Below, piece after piece: positions 45,142 through 54,131 of a DNA stretch of 62,619 nucleotides. Position 1 is the stretch's first letter. Each line of letters begins with the position of its first letter. The position numbers and the translations under genes were made by a program. Origin of the DNA: a virus. Location of the stretch: the IMG/VR virus record IMGVR_UViG_3300042565_002416, positions 1 through 62,619 of that record. One strand, 5' to 3'. The notes below the pieces were generated by a model, which saw only the letters and a program-made list of their open reading frames with translations, did no database searches and was not told the origin of the DNA.

Positions 45142-45514
45142 GGGTACTACAAGGTTTTGACCTGTGATGGTTGTGTTATTCAAACAAGCAAGACCTGCAT
45201 TAAGTCTTTAAAAACTGAAGCAAAAAATCAACTGGCAACAGTTACAATCCTGAGGACATTATGAGCCTCCCAACTTCACTAATGAAGAGCTTTAAAACTC
45301 AAGAAGCTGAACTTGAGTTTGCTTAGTGAACTTGGCTCGAAGCCAAACACAGTAAAACCATTTAGGTAGTTTTATGTTTAAAAAACTACAACATTTTTAC
45401 TTATTTGATGTTGATTAAATAAGTTTATTGGAAGATAAAATAACTTCCTAAGCTTGTAAATAATTTGGGTAATTACAAATTATGGGAACGGAGGTTCGAT
45501 TCCTCCAGTATCCA
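45142..45514 (+). ncRNA. ssrA: tmRNA (trans-translation RNA) with a long predicted tag
   Basis: The ends form the tRNA-like domain: GGGTACT (45142-45148) pairs with AGTATCC (45507-45513), including the G3-U70 wobble that marks alanine charging, then discriminator A at 45514. The T-arm is GGAGG-TTCGATT-CCTCC (45490-45506) and the D-region AAGGTTTTGACC resembles known tmRNAs; CTAAGCTTGTAAAT before the T-arm matches the family's 3' signature. The CCA end is not encoded. By comparison with Bacillus tmRNA (AACTGGC), the resume codon is GGC at 45234, opening 30 codons, GNSYNPEDIMSLP to TQEAELEFA, ended by TAG TGA. Helices GAGCC/GGCTC, TTCACTAA/TTAGTGAA and AAACTCAAG/CTTGAGTTT enclose the tag end. 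tmRNA rescues stalled ribosomes and tags the product. Confidence 0.9.
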
Positions 45515-45515
45515 C

Positions 45516-45564
45516 AAAAAAATAATACCTGATGGAGGTTATCAAAGTCGGGTATTATTTTTTT
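45516..45564 (+). terminator. Rho-independent terminator after the tmRNA
   Basis: AAAAAATAATACC (45517-45529) pairs with GGTATTATTTTTT (45551-45563) around a 21-nt loop and ends in a T run. Confidence 0.75.
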
Positions 45565-45625
45565 AAATTATGGAAATAAAAGTTATATTTTGTGAGTTAT
45601 TAAAAATAAATAAATTAAAGTTAAA

Positions 45626-46195
45626 ATGAATTTATACGAAATAAGAAACGAATATTTAGAATTATTATCGTTTTTAGAAGAAAATGAAGGTGAGTTAACC
45701 CCAGAGTTGGAAGAGTTAATGTTAATTAATAAAGAAACATTTAAAGAAAAATCTTTAAATTATATTAAAATCATTAATAAATTAAAATCGGATTTATCAT
45801 ACGCAGAAGAAGAAATTAGTAGAATTCAATCTTATATCAATAAGAAAAACACATCAATAAATAGATTGGAAACAACCTTATTAGATGCTTTAAAATTATA
45901 TGGTGATAAAGACCCTAAAAAGAACATTTATCGTTTTGAAGTAGGTACTTTTAGATTATCAACCAGACAATCGGAATCAGTTAATATTGATATTGATCGT
46001 ATTAGTAATGATTATAAAGAATATACGATTAAAAATTTAACGTATAAAGAAAAAGAATCTATATTAGAGTTATTAAAAAAGGAATTAAAATTAGATGTTA
46101 CAGTCCCTAAAAAAGGTTTGAAGGAGTTAATATCTGACGGTAATGAAATTGAAGGTGCTTCAATTAAAACTAATTATTCCTTAATAATCAAATAA
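45626..46195 (+). CDS. Siphovirus Gp157-like protein
   Basis: A 189-residue protein in the Gp157 pattern: N-terminal MNLYEIRNEYLELLSFLEE, a long central coiled coil (about 45-90, EEISRIQSYINKKNTSINR), and a C-terminal beta part with IDIDRISNDYKEYTI, KKGLKELISDGNEIEGASI. Gp157 was first linked to phage resistance in Streptococcus thermophilus when over-supplied, and family members are thought to act in phage DNA metabolism or as nuclease inhibitors. Length is normal. It lies between the tmRNA terminator and a convergent minus-strand gene. The promoter is unclear; TATATTTTG at about 45589 is one base off the host consensus. Confidence 0.7.
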   Translation: MNLYEIRNEYLELLSFLEENEGELTPELEELMLINKETFKEKSLNYIKIINKLKSDLSYAEEEISRIQSYINKKNTSINRLETTLLDALKLYGDKDPKKNIYRFEVGTFRLSTRQSESVNIDIDRISNDYKEYTIKNLTYKEKESILELLKKELKLDVTVPKKGLKELISDGNEIEGASIKTNYSLIIK

Positions 46196-46198
46196 CAG

Positions 46199-46813
46199 TT
46201 AAAGATATCCTGAAACTAAATAAGATAGTTTTTCAATTTCTTCTATTTGTTCATCATTTAATTTTTTTCTTGTTTTAATAAAGGAAACTCTTACAAACCC
46301 AAATATTGATCCTTCAATATTTTCAATTACAAAACCATAATCATTTTTTATTCCTTTATTGTAAAGGTAATTTTTCCAAGTTGATGGGTTTTGAGTTTCG
46401 CTTGTATCCAATGAATATCTTTTATTATCAAAGAATATTGTAAAGTAATCTGAAAATGGTGTTAACAACACATCTTTAAAATCCATATTTTCAATTGATA
46501 TTCCTGATGAAACTACTTCATAAATTATACTACCTTTGCTAAACTCTACCTTTTGTTTTTTTTTATTGAAAAAAACACCACCATTGTGAAGAACTGTTAT
46601 TGATACTCTATCAGCATTTGTTATTTCAAGTATTTGTTGTAATTTACCTACAATCTGTTTTGATTTGGTAATATTGCGTTTAATTTTTTCAATTTTTGTA
46701 TTATTTTTATGGTTATCCATAAGTATTTTTACGATATAACCAATAACTCCGCTAATGACACCTAAAAGTGACACTATTATTGGGGTAGGTATGTAAAATC
46801 CAAAAATTATCAT
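46199..46813 (-). CDS. Membrane-anchored GAF-like protein
   Basis: A 204-residue protein with one N-terminal hydrophobic segment (about 8-30, PTPIIVSLLGVISGVIGYIV), a basic linker and coiled region (35-65), then a GAF-like sensor fold: ADRVSITVLHNGG, a long middle, IKNDYGFVIENIEG, IFGFVRVSF and a closing helix ending KLSYLVSGYL. GAF-like domains bind small ligands or mediate dimers. The predicted topology puts the sensor part inside the host cell. The gene faces away from the structural gene at 46880, with its own minus-strand late-type motif. Fold assignment is by pattern only. Confidence 0.55.
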   Translation of the reverse strand: MIIFGFYIPTPIIVSLLGVISGVIGYIVKILMDNHKNNTKIEKIKRNITKSKQIVGKLQQILEITNADRVSITVLHNGGVFFNKKKQKVEFSKGSIIYEVVSSGISIENMDFKDVLLTPFSDYFTIFFDNKRYSLDTSETQNPSTWKNYLYNKGIKNDYGFVIENIEGSIFGFVRVSFIKTRKKLNDEQIEEIEKLSYLVSGYL

Positions 46814-46833
46814 TTCATTAAAAATCTCTAACT

Positions 46834-46841
46834 TATAAATA
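46834..46841 (-). promoter_or_regulatory. Minus-strand late promoter motif TATTTATA
   Basis: On the plus strand this reads TATAAATA; on the gene strand it is TATTTATA, 20 nt before the minus-strand start at 46813. Its orientation follows the gene, which supports a directional promoter role. Confidence 0.5.
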
Positions 46842-46861
46842 TGTATAATTGAAAAGGAAGC

Positions 46862-46869
46862 TATTTATA
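46862..46869 (+). promoter_or_regulatory. Candidate late promoter motif TATTTATA
   Basis: Ends 10 nt before the ATG at 46880; an A-rich stretch fills the gap. It forms a divergent pair with the minus-strand motif at 46834. Confidence 0.55.
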
Positions 46870-46879
46870 GTAAAAAAAA

Positions 46880-48289
46880 ATGGGAAAATATAGAACTTAT
46901 TTTAGTAAAAATAATACATTAGTTAGAAATTCGTACGTAAATACCGCAAGAAATCCAATTGCTGAATTATACTATGGGTTTGATCAAAATCAAACAAGAA
47001 CATATTCAAGATATATTTTTGATATAGATTTAACCAATATCTATAATTTATATACAGGTAAAACATTTACAACATTAAATAATACAACCCATAAATTAAA
47101 GATGAAGAATTGCTCATCATTTGATGAACTATTTGGTGAAACTGTTGGTTCGTATAAAACAAGGGGTAATTCATTTGATTTAATATTATTCAGGATTTCA
47201 GGTGAAACTTGGGATCAGGGTATAGGTTATGATTATGCCGATTATAAAACAGAAAGTTTAATAAGAGAACCTTTTGTATATACTGAAACTCCATCTAATT
47301 GGTTTTATAATAAAACTAATTCTACTTGGAATAATCCTGGTGTGTATTCAACACCTGAAATTATAGCAACACAACATTTTGATTTAGGTAATGAAGATTT
47401 AAATATTGATATTTCCAATGAAATAAATAATAGATTACAGAATAATATATTTAGTGGTGTAAGTTACGGTATTGCCTTTACAACATCACTGGAAAATATA
47501 CCATATTCAGCAACCACATTTGATGCTTCATTACAATATGTAGGTTTCTTTTCTAAATATACTCAAACATTTTATCAACCTTATTTAGAAACAGTATATG
47601 ATAATTTAATTCAAGACGATAGAAACTTCTTCTATAAAGGTAAGTTAAATAATTTATTTTTATACGTAAATAAGGGAGGTATTCCAGTTAATTTAGATAA
47701 TTTACCTACTTGTACTATAAAGGATATGAATGGAACATTATATTCATCATTTACCGCAACACAAAAAACAATTGGTGTGTATTATGTAAGTTTTGTAATA
47801 CCAGATTCATATCCGTACGATTCTGTATTATTCAATGACGTATGGAGTAATTTATACATTAATGGTATTCAAAAACCAAATGCAACTTTGGATTTTGAAG
47901 TTAAATGTGATGAATATTATTCAATAGGAAGTAATGAGTTTTTACCGAAAGAATATGGTTTATCATTTAGTGGGTTGAAAAGAGATGAGGTTGTAAGTAC
48001 AGGTGAGAAAAGAAAAGTGGTTGTTAGTGTAAGAGAACCTTATGTATATGAAGTTCCAGTATTAACAGATTTTGTTCAATATAGAATATATGTTAAAGAA
48101 GGTCCGTTAAATGAAATTATAATTCAAGATTGGTCTGATTTAAATAGAACAACGAATATGAATTATTTTATGTTAGACACTTCTTGGTTATTACCTAATA
48201 AGTATTATTTAGATATTAGAGTAAGTTCAAATCAAGAAATAAGAGAATATAAAGAAATAATACAATTTTTTGTTAGACAAGAACTATAA
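46880..48289 (+). CDS. Large virion structural protein of unknown position
   Basis: A 469-residue protein, MGKYRTYFSKNNTLVRNS at the start. Residues 20-250 are beta-rich with YIFDIDLTNIYN and a segment FFSKYTQTFYQPYLETVYDN that resembles the end of DNRLRE-like carbohydrate-related domains, though this is only a resemblance. Residues 260-469 contain VREPYVYEVPVL and an acidic-aromatic C-terminus. No repeats or S74 domain. It starts the second fibre region, with a fibre gene 22 nt after it, so a fibre-base connector or a structural adhesin is plausible. Confidence 0.6.
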   Translation: MGKYRTYFSKNNTLVRNSYVNTARNPIAELYYGFDQNQTRTYSRYIFDIDLTNIYNLYTGKTFTTLNNTTHKLKMKNCSSFDELFGETVGSYKTRGNSFDLILFRISGETWDQGIGYDYADYKTESLIREPFVYTETPSNWFYNKTNSTWNNPGVYSTPEIIATQHFDLGNEDLNIDISNEINNRLQNNIFSGVSYGIAFTTSLENIPYSATTFDASLQYVGFFSKYTQTFYQPYLETVYDNLIQDDRNFFYKGKLNNLFLYVNKGGIPVNLDNLPTCTIKDMNGTLYSSFTATQKTIGVYYVSFVIPDSYPYDSVLFNDVWSNLYINGIQKPNATLDFEVKCDEYYSIGSNEFLPKEYGLSFSGLKRDEVVSTGEKRKVVVSVREPYVYEVPVLTDFVQYRIYVKEGPLNEIIIQDWSDLNRTTNMNYFMLDTSWLLPNKYYLDIRVSSNQEIREYKEIIQFFVRQEL

Positions 48290-48311
48290 ATAAAATTAAA
48301 ACAAAGAAGAT

Positions 48312-49439
48312 ATGTCAAGTTTAGAAAATAATTACATAGCTAAAACATTTAAATCATTATTAAAGATAATTAATAATGACGCTTTTACCGGTAATACACA
48401 ACAAACAATAAGTGATGGTTTAGGTAATTCATTACCAGTGTCATTTGGTTCTAATTGTGTTCAGTTTACAAAAAAAGTCGTAAATACCGATATATCAATT
48501 ACCGGTAATTTATTCGATGTTAATGGTTTTTCAGGTAATACAAATCAATTTATATCAAAAGGGGTGAATGGATTACTATGGAATAATATTGATTATATTA
48601 TAACCGCTGTAACAAATAATAAGGTTATTGAATTGGGTTCTGGGGTATTATCAACAGTTAGAGTAAATGCTAATAATAATGCATCGGGTAATTATTCCGG
48701 AGTTTTAAGTGGGACAGGTAATACAGCATCAGGCTGTTTTTCAATTATAGGTGGAGGTAAGTGTAATACTTCTAGTGGTTGTAATTCATTTATAGGTGGT
48801 GGTTGTGGTAACATATCATCTGATAATAGTAGTTTTGTTGGTGGTGGAGCTGGTAATACAGCATCAGGTTATCGTTCAGCTGTGGTTGGTGGTAATTTAA
48901 ATAGAGGTTTAGGTGAATATTCATTTGTAGGTGGTGGTTTTAGGAATAGTTCTCTTGGTAGTTATTCAAGTGTTTCTGGTGGTTATAAAAATACGTCTTC
49001 AGGTAGTTATTCATCAACAGTAAGTGGTGGATATTGTAATCAATCGTCAGGTAATTTTTCAACTACATCTGGAGGTATTTGTAATACATCATTAGGTAAT
49101 TTCTCAACCGTTTCAGGTGGTAGAAATAATACAACATCCGGAAATTACTCATTTATAGCTGGTGGTAATCAAAATACCGTTTTAGGCTTTCGTTCGGCGG
49201 TGGGTGGTGGTTGTAATAATACATCATCAGGGTATAATTCAAACATAGTTGGTGGTATTAATAATAAAGCAATCGCCAATAATACGTTTATATTGGGTAG
49301 TAATATAACAGGTAATACCGCCAATATGACATATGTACAATGTTTAAATATAACATCATTACCAACAACAGATCCAGGAATATTGGGTGTTGTTTGGAGA
49401 AATGGTATTAATTTAATGATTTCAACAGGTACAACTTAA
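48312..49439 (+). CDS. Short repeat-built fibre (375 residues)
   Basis: A compact member of the repeat-fibre family. The N-terminus (1-75) has an attachment-like region, the linker GVNGLLWNNIDYII (about 78-91) and the array-opening phrase YSGVLSGTGNTASGCFS. About 14 GGxxNTASG units follow (nt 48690-49270), then the cap NNTFILGSNITG and a short end GVVWRNGINLMIST. There is no long C-terminal domain or S74 chaperone. Its central block is almost identical in DNA to part of the 1-8069 fibre. It precedes the GT9/sulfotransferase pair. It could be a short fibre or a donor of sequence for recombination. Confidence 0.8.
   Translation: MSSLENNYIAKTFKSLLKIINNDAFTGNTQQTISDGLGNSLPVSFGSNCVQFTKKVVNTDISITGNLFDVNGFSGNTNQFISKGVNGLLWNNIDYIITAVTNNKVIELGSGVLSTVRVNANNNASGNYSGVLSGTGNTASGCFSIIGGGKCNTSSGCNSFIGGGCGNISSDNSSFVGGGAGNTASGYRSAVVGGNLNRGLGEYSFVGGGFRNSSLGSYSSVSGGYKNTSSGSYSSTVSGGYCNQSSGNFSTTSGGICNTSLGNFSTVSGGRNNTTSGNYSFIAGGNQNTVLGFRSAVGGGCNNTSSGYNSNIVGGINNKAIANNTFILGSNITGNTANMTYVQCLNITSLPTTDPGILGVVWRNGINLMISTGTT
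48690..49270 (+). repeat. About 14 coding tandem repeats of roughly 45 bp
   Basis: 15-residue GGxxNTASG units. The stretch 48824-48992 is nearly identical to 4071-4230 in the giant fibre: the same residues SSFVGGGAGNTASGYRSAVV and SFVGGGFRNSSLGSYS, with few base changes. Confidence 0.9.
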
Positions 49440-49477
49440 AATATTTACTAAATACGTATGTTTCATATATTATCTAT

Positions 49478-50362
49478 ATGAAAAAATACGCTTTATTTCA
49501 CATAGAGGGTGGTTTAGGAAAACACGTAGCCGCCACCGCAGTCGCAAAATGTATAAAAAATAATCATTCCGACAGAGAACTTCTTGTAGTATGTGCTTAC
49601 CCTGAAATATTCTTAAATCTAAACTTTATTAGTAAAGTTTTTAGAATAGGTAACACCCCTTACTTTTATCAAGACTATATTAAAGATCAAGACACTTTAA
49701 TATTTAAACACGAACCTTATTTTACCACAGATCATATTAGTAAAAAGATTCCTCTTATTGAGAATTGGTGTGGTTTATATAACTTAGATTATTTAGGTGA
49801 GCAACCTGAATTAGTTTTCAACGTAAGACAATTACAACACGGACACAAAAAATGGGTTAGACAAAAACCAATTATGGTTATACAAACAAACGGAGGACCA
49901 TTACAACAAGATTCATCTTATTCTTGGACAAGGGATATTCCTTACCCTGTAGCTGAATCATTAGTAAATTATTATTCTAAAGATTATCATATTATTCAAG
50001 TATGTAGACATGAAGAAAATAAAATAGCAGGATGTGAACACGTATTAGAACCAATGTCAAATATGGAATTATTTTCATTAATGTTAGTAAGTCAAAAAAG
50101 AATTTTAATTGATAGTTGTTTACAACACGCAGCAGCAGCTTTAAATAAAAAATCAACAGTATTATGGATTGGAACATCACCGAAATTATTTGGGCACGAT
50201 ATTCACGATAATTTTACAGCGGTTATTGATGATGGTATTAAATTACCAGATAGTTATTTATTTGATTTTAGTTTCGATGGTGTATTCCACGAATGTCCTT
50301 TAATGGATTTTAATATATTTGATATGGAATCAATAATTTACTCAATAAATAATCAACAATAA
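49478..50362 (+). CDS. GT9-like (heptosyltransferase-fold) glycosyltransferase
   Basis: A 294-residue protein with the GT-B layout of glycosyltransferase family 9, which transfers heptose or similar sugars. The N-terminal loop GGLGKHVAATAVAKCI (11-26) is the acceptor-side glycine loop, and the C-terminal signature CLQHAAAALNKKSTVLWIG (about 213-231) matches the donor-site helix and strand of the family. No membrane segment is seen. Typical members build LPS core; this phage copy could glycosylate host surface or a virion protein. It overlaps the second sulfotransferase by one base (TAATG), implying coupled synthesis, and follows a fibre gene. Confidence 0.75.
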   Translation: MKKYALFHIEGGLGKHVAATAVAKCIKNNHSDRELLVVCAYPEIFLNLNFISKVFRIGNTPYFYQDYIKDQDTLIFKHEPYFTTDHISKKIPLIENWCGLYNLDYLGEQPELVFNVRQLQHGHKKWVRQKPIMVIQTNGGPLQQDSSYSWTRDIPYPVAESLVNYYSKDYHIIQVCRHEENKIAGCEHVLEPMSNMELFSLMLVSQKRILIDSCLQHAAAALNKKSTVLWIGTSPKLFGHDIHDNFTAVIDDGIKLPDSYLFDFSFDGVFHECPLMDFNIFDMESIIYSINNQQ

Positions 50363-51177
50363 TGGAAAAAATATTCTTTCAAAGTTCATTACCTAGAAGT
50401 GGTTCAACCCTTCTTCAAAATATAATAGGACAAAATCCTGATTTTTACGTAACACCAACATCAGGTGTATTAGAATTAGTATATGCAGCAAGAGCCAATT
50501 ACACCAACTCACCAGAATTTAAAGCACAAGATGCTGAATTAATGAAAAAAGGTTTTACTGCGTTTTGTAAGGGTGGTGTTGAATCGTACTTTAGCTCAAT
50601 AACAGACAAAAAATATGTGATGGATAAATCAAGAGGTTGGGGTATTCATTATGGATTTTTGGAAACTTTTTATCCTGAACCAAAAGTTGTTTGTATGATA
50701 AGAGATCCAAGATCGATATATGCGTCAATGGAAAAAAACTTTAGGAAAAATCAACATTTAGATTCCGGTATTGTGGATCACGCTAAAATGCAAGGAACAA
50801 CAACTGAAAAAAGGATAGATATTTGGACACAAGGACAACCGGTTGGTTTGGCGATGGAAAGATTATATCAGGTAATAAAAGAAGGTATTAATAAAAAAAT
50901 GTTGTTTGTTAAATTTGAAGATTTGTGTAGATATCCTGAACAGGAAATGAAAAAGATTTACACATTTTTAGATGTACCATTTTATCAACACGATTTTGAT
51001 AATATTGAGCAAATAACACAAGAAGATGATTCAGTTTATGGGATATATGGTGATCACGTAATTAAATCTAAATTAACTCCAGTTAAGAACGATTATAAAG
51101 AAGTTTTAGGTGTAAACGCATCAAATTGGGTTAGACAAAACTTTGGTTGGTTTTACGATGAATTTAAATATATCTAA
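50362..51177 (+). CDS. PAPS-dependent sulfotransferase (second copy)
   Basis: A 271-residue paralogue of the gene at 32526. 5'-phosphosulfate loop PRSGSTL (11-17), 3'-phosphate site CMIRDPRSIYASM (111-123), and the shared YVMDKSRGW segment (85-93). The middle differs from the first copy (GQPVGLAMERLYQV versus IGPSVEWLNEV), so the acceptor may differ. Coupled to the GT9-like gene by TAATG, so a sugar added by one could be sulfated by the other; this is inference. PAPS could come from the APS kinase at 33684, which is 16 kb away in the same genome. Confidence 0.85.
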   Translation: MEKIFFQSSLPRSGSTLLQNIIGQNPDFYVTPTSGVLELVYAARANYTNSPEFKAQDAELMKKGFTAFCKGGVESYFSSITDKKYVMDKSRGWGIHYGFLETFYPEPKVVCMIRDPRSIYASMEKNFRKNQHLDSGIVDHAKMQGTTTEKRIDIWTQGQPVGLAMERLYQVIKEGINKKMLFVKFEDLCRYPEQEMKKIYTFLDVPFYQHDFDNIEQITQEDDSVYGIYGDHVIKSKLTPVKNDYKEVLGVNASNWVRQNFGWFYDEFKYI

Positions 51178-51219
51178 TAAATAATCTACTAAATGTGGGT
51201 TTTTTTATTTTAAATAAAG

Positions 51220-51227
51220 TATTTATA
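51220..51227 (+). promoter_or_regulatory. Candidate late promoter motif TATTTATA
   Basis: Ends 4 nt before the ATG at 51232. The upstream T run at 51200 has no convincing stem and is not called a terminator. Confidence 0.55.
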
Positions 51228-51231
51228 TTAT

Positions 51232-51555
51232 ATGTTTAAAATATTAATACCTTCTACAATTGCAAATACATTAAATCAACGATTTAATAAAGTATATGTC
51301 GGTGGTATTGGTATACAAAATATAACATTAAATGGTGTTGATTATGAATTCTACCCTAGAGTTTCGGCGGATATTGATATATTTTCAATAGACAACCCTA
51401 ACCCAAATATTATATTAGGAGGTTATATTATAGATGAATTCCCACAATATTTAGGTAATCCACCATTTAATAATAATAGCGAACCATTACCAGTCGAATC
51501 AATATATTGGATTGATGATGCTTTTTGGGATGATAATAATTTTTGGAACGAATAA
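51232..51555 (+). CDS. Small virion protein, paralogue of 54135
   Basis: A 107-residue protein. The central part, TLNGVDYEFYPRVSADIDIF, then ILGGYIIDEFPQYLGNP, aligns with the protein at 54135 (NVTFNGVSL, then LLSGYLTTYDFPVYLGNP). The C-terminus is rich in Trp, Asp and Asn (YWIDDAFWDDNNFWNE). The two paralogues flank the beta-helix gene, so they may bind it or its attachment point. No known family. It lies 4 nt before the next start. Confidence 0.65.
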   Translation: MFKILIPSTIANTLNQRFNKVYVGGIGIQNITLNGVDYEFYPRVSADIDIFSIDNPNPNIILGGYIIDEFPQYLGNPPFNNNSEPLPVESIYWIDDAFWDDNNFWNE

Positions 51556-51559
51556 ATAA

Positions 51560-54100
51560 ATGGGTATAAGGGTTTTAGAGACAGGTAATAATTACATTAC
51601 AATACAAGAAGCTATTGATGGAACATTGGGTGGGGTTGGCTTAACCCAAGACTTAACAATCCAAATAGACGGTGGGACGTATTATGAAAATTTAACGTTT
51701 AATGGGTTGACGCATAAAACTAGTGGTAATACTTTAACATTAATTAACTCATCAGCACAAACAGTGATTTTAGACGGATCCGGTGTGTCTAATAATAATA
51801 TCTATATACTAAACGTAAGTAATTTAGTTTTTGATGGTATAAATGCAGAAAATTGTAATCCTGAAGATACAAGTGGTGCGAATGTTAGGATTTTGGGAAC
51901 CACAGGTACTTGGGGTTTGACTGATAATATTACTTTTAAAAATTCAACTATTAGGACAGGATATGCTGCGGTTAGATGTACTGACTATGTAAGAAATGTT
52001 ACGTTTCAAAATATAACAACATCTAATTGTAGGTATGGAACATATCGTTTTGGAAAACAGCAGGTTGATTTACAAAACGTTAATTTTATTAATTGTAATA
52101 TTACGACAGATGGATTACAAAATTCAGGTGCGAATCAATTCCAATTAAAAGGTATTGATGGTTTAAATATTATACGATGTAGGGTTGATGGTTCTGAAAA
52201 AACAATATTATCGCCTTGGTATTGTGATAATGTTTTAATTGATGGTTGTACTTTTGATAGATCAGGTATTTTAAGTACTACCGGTAGACATATTTTGTTT
52301 GAGGATAGTTGTGATAATTGGGTGATTCAAAATTGTTTATTTACTAATTGTAGTCGCAATTCCCCAATACATGGGACAAATATAACCAATTTAACGTTAA
52401 GAAATAATACGTTTATTGATGATTCGGCAAGTAAAACTGAATACTTTTTTTTAAGTAATATTAATGGGTTTAAAACATATAATAATATATTTTTAGTTAA
52501 TGGTGCTGGTACAATTGGATTTATCAGAATATCTAATTCAACCGGTAATACGATAGGGAATAAATTCATTACTCAAAATAACATTTACCAATTTAAAAAT
52601 GGTAGTCAAAGAAACATATATAACGGTACGTCGGGTGGTGTTACATTACCATCAGGTAGTGTTTCAAACGCTCAAAGTTCCGGATTAGAAATAAGTTCAT
52701 TACAAGGTATATCAACAGGTAATTATTTAGGGTTTACAGATACAACTAATAATGATTATACGTTACAAGAAAGTTCGCCAGCTAGAAATTACGCTTTATT
52801 AAGTCAAATACCTACTAAAGATATTAGAAATTATACTAGGGATATACAATCATCAGATGTTGGTGCATATGATATGAATGGTATTGCACCTATACTACCG
52901 GAATCAATTTTAACGGTATCGGTAAATGGGGTTGTTAAAACAAGTTCGTTTGGAGTACCTGAAAACACTCAAGTTACTTTTGGGAATAACAGTACTAATG
53001 CAATTACCACTGTTTTTGAAATATTAAATTCATCTAATACAGTTATAGGTTCATCATCATCATTTCCATACGTCTATACTTTCACTACAATAGGTAGATA
53101 TAGGTTAAGAATGATATCCACAAATAACGATGGTTCCGACACATTAGATTTAATTAATTATGTAACTGTTGATGTATTACCTACACCAATATTTACAATT
53201 TTAAATCAACCCAGATTAATTAATGGTGAAAACGCTACGTTTACAATAACAGATTCTTCGTTAAGTGGAACAACGTCAGGTGGTGAAATTACTAGTAAAG
53301 TTTGGGATGTTGTTGACGAATCCAATAATAGTTATTACCAATCAACAAACACCCCATTTGTTATTAGCGGATCAACATTATTACAAGGAAGTTACGGTGT
53401 TAAATTAACGGTTAGTAATATTATCGGTTCTGCATCATCCACATTAAATAACTCAATATATGTAAATAGAACCCCAACAATTATTAACAACATACCTAAT
53501 CAAGTTGGGACGAGAAATAATATATTTAATTACACAATACCTAATAATATATTTAGTGATAGTGGTGATACTTTAACATACTCATTAGTATCCAACCCAT
53601 CGTGGTTATCGTTAAATAATATGGTATTAAGTGGAACGCCAATAACGGCAGGATCAACAAGTGCGACTATAAGAGCTACAGATAGTAGAAATCTTTATAA
53701 CCAAACATCATTTGGTATTAATATTGGTAGTGGTGAGCCACCAGTCGTAGTTAATCAACCAGCAAATAAAGGTATTCCTGTCGGAATGCAATTTTATTTT
53801 AAAATACAAGAATCCATATTTTATTCACCCGCACCATTTACAATTAGTATAATACAAAAACCAAACTGGGTGGATTATATTTCATCAGAATTATTATTAG
53901 TTGGAGAACCAACAATAAATGATGTGGGTATTAATTATATTACAATAAGGGCTGACGATGGATTTACCCAAGCGGACTGTACGTTTACTGTAGATGTATT
54001 TAATTTTAATCAAATTAGTTCTATTAATAATGGGGATTCTAATCAAGGTATTAGAGGTAAATTAAATAACTTAATTACTTTTATAAATAAACTAAGATAA
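51560..54100 (+). CDS. Right-handed beta-helix protein with Ig-like domains (tailspike-like)
   Basis: An 846-residue protein. Residues 1-320 show pectate-lyase-type beta-helix coils (NITFKNSTIRTG, NVTFQNITTSNCRYG, NLTLRNNTFIDDS), then a GAYDMNG end seen in choice-of-anchor beta-helix proteins. Residues 450-560 form a PKD-like domain (TVDVLPTPIFTI), and 625-810 contain two putative Ig or cadherin-like (He_PIG type) domains with PSWLSLNNMVLSGTP and PNWVDYISSELLLVGEP. Tailspikes with this fold often cut or bind polysaccharide, but no catalytic site is identifiable. It is flanked by two small paralogues. Confidence 0.75.
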   Translation: MGIRVLETGNNYITIQEAIDGTLGGVGLTQDLTIQIDGGTYYENLTFNGLTHKTSGNTLTLINSSAQTVILDGSGVSNNNIYILNVSNLVFDGINAENCNPEDTSGANVRILGTTGTWGLTDNITFKNSTIRTGYAAVRCTDYVRNVTFQNITTSNCRYGTYRFGKQQVDLQNVNFINCNITTDGLQNSGANQFQLKGIDGLNIIRCRVDGSEKTILSPWYCDNVLIDGCTFDRSGILSTTGRHILFEDSCDNWVIQNCLFTNCSRNSPIHGTNITNLTLRNNTFIDDSASKTEYFFLSNINGFKTYNNIFLVNGAGTIGFIRISNSTGNTIGNKFITQNNIYQFKNGSQRNIYNGTSGGVTLPSGSVSNAQSSGLEISSLQGISTGNYLGFTDTTNNDYTLQESSPARNYALLSQIPTKDIRNYTRDIQSSDVGAYDMNGIAPILPESILTVSVNGVVKTSSFGVPENTQVTFGNNSTNAITTVFEILNSSNTVIGSSSSFPYVYTFTTIGRYRLRMISTNNDGSDTLDLINYVTVDVLPTPIFTILNQPRLINGENATFTITDSSLSGTTSGGEITSKVWDVVDESNNSYYQSTNTPFVISGSTLLQGSYGVKLTVSNIIGSASSTLNNSIYVNRTPTIINNIPNQVGTRNNIFNYTIPNNIFSDSGDTLTYSLVSNPSWLSLNNMVLSGTPITAGSTSATIRATDSRNLYNQTSFGINIGSGEPPVVVNQPANKGIPVGMQFYFKIQESIFYSPAPFTISIIQKPNWVDYISSELLLVGEPTINDVGINYITIRADDGFTQADCTFTVDVFNFNQISSINNGDSNQGIRGKLNNLITFINKLR

Positions 54101-54123
54101 TTGGCAGTTTTTAAAAAACTATA

Positions 54124-54131
54124 TATTTATA
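54124..54131 (+). promoter_or_regulatory. Candidate late promoter motif TATTTATA
   Basis: Ends 3 nt before the ATG at 54135 (CAT between). One of the tightest motif-to-start distances in the window. Confidence 0.55.

Noticed and set aside
45235-45264. tmRNA tag read from GCA 45235 (ATVTILRTL)
   Set aside because: The GGC 45234 frame matches the AACTGGC context of a known tmRNA and ends in tandem stops. The GCA frame gives a single stop and an atypical end, although it cannot be fully excluded.
45142-45514. tRNA interrupted by a group I intron
   Set aside because: There is no anticodon arm, while the 3' signature and helices fit a tmRNA.
51185-51212. Terminator at the T run after the second sulfotransferase
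   Set aside because: No stable stem precedes the T run.
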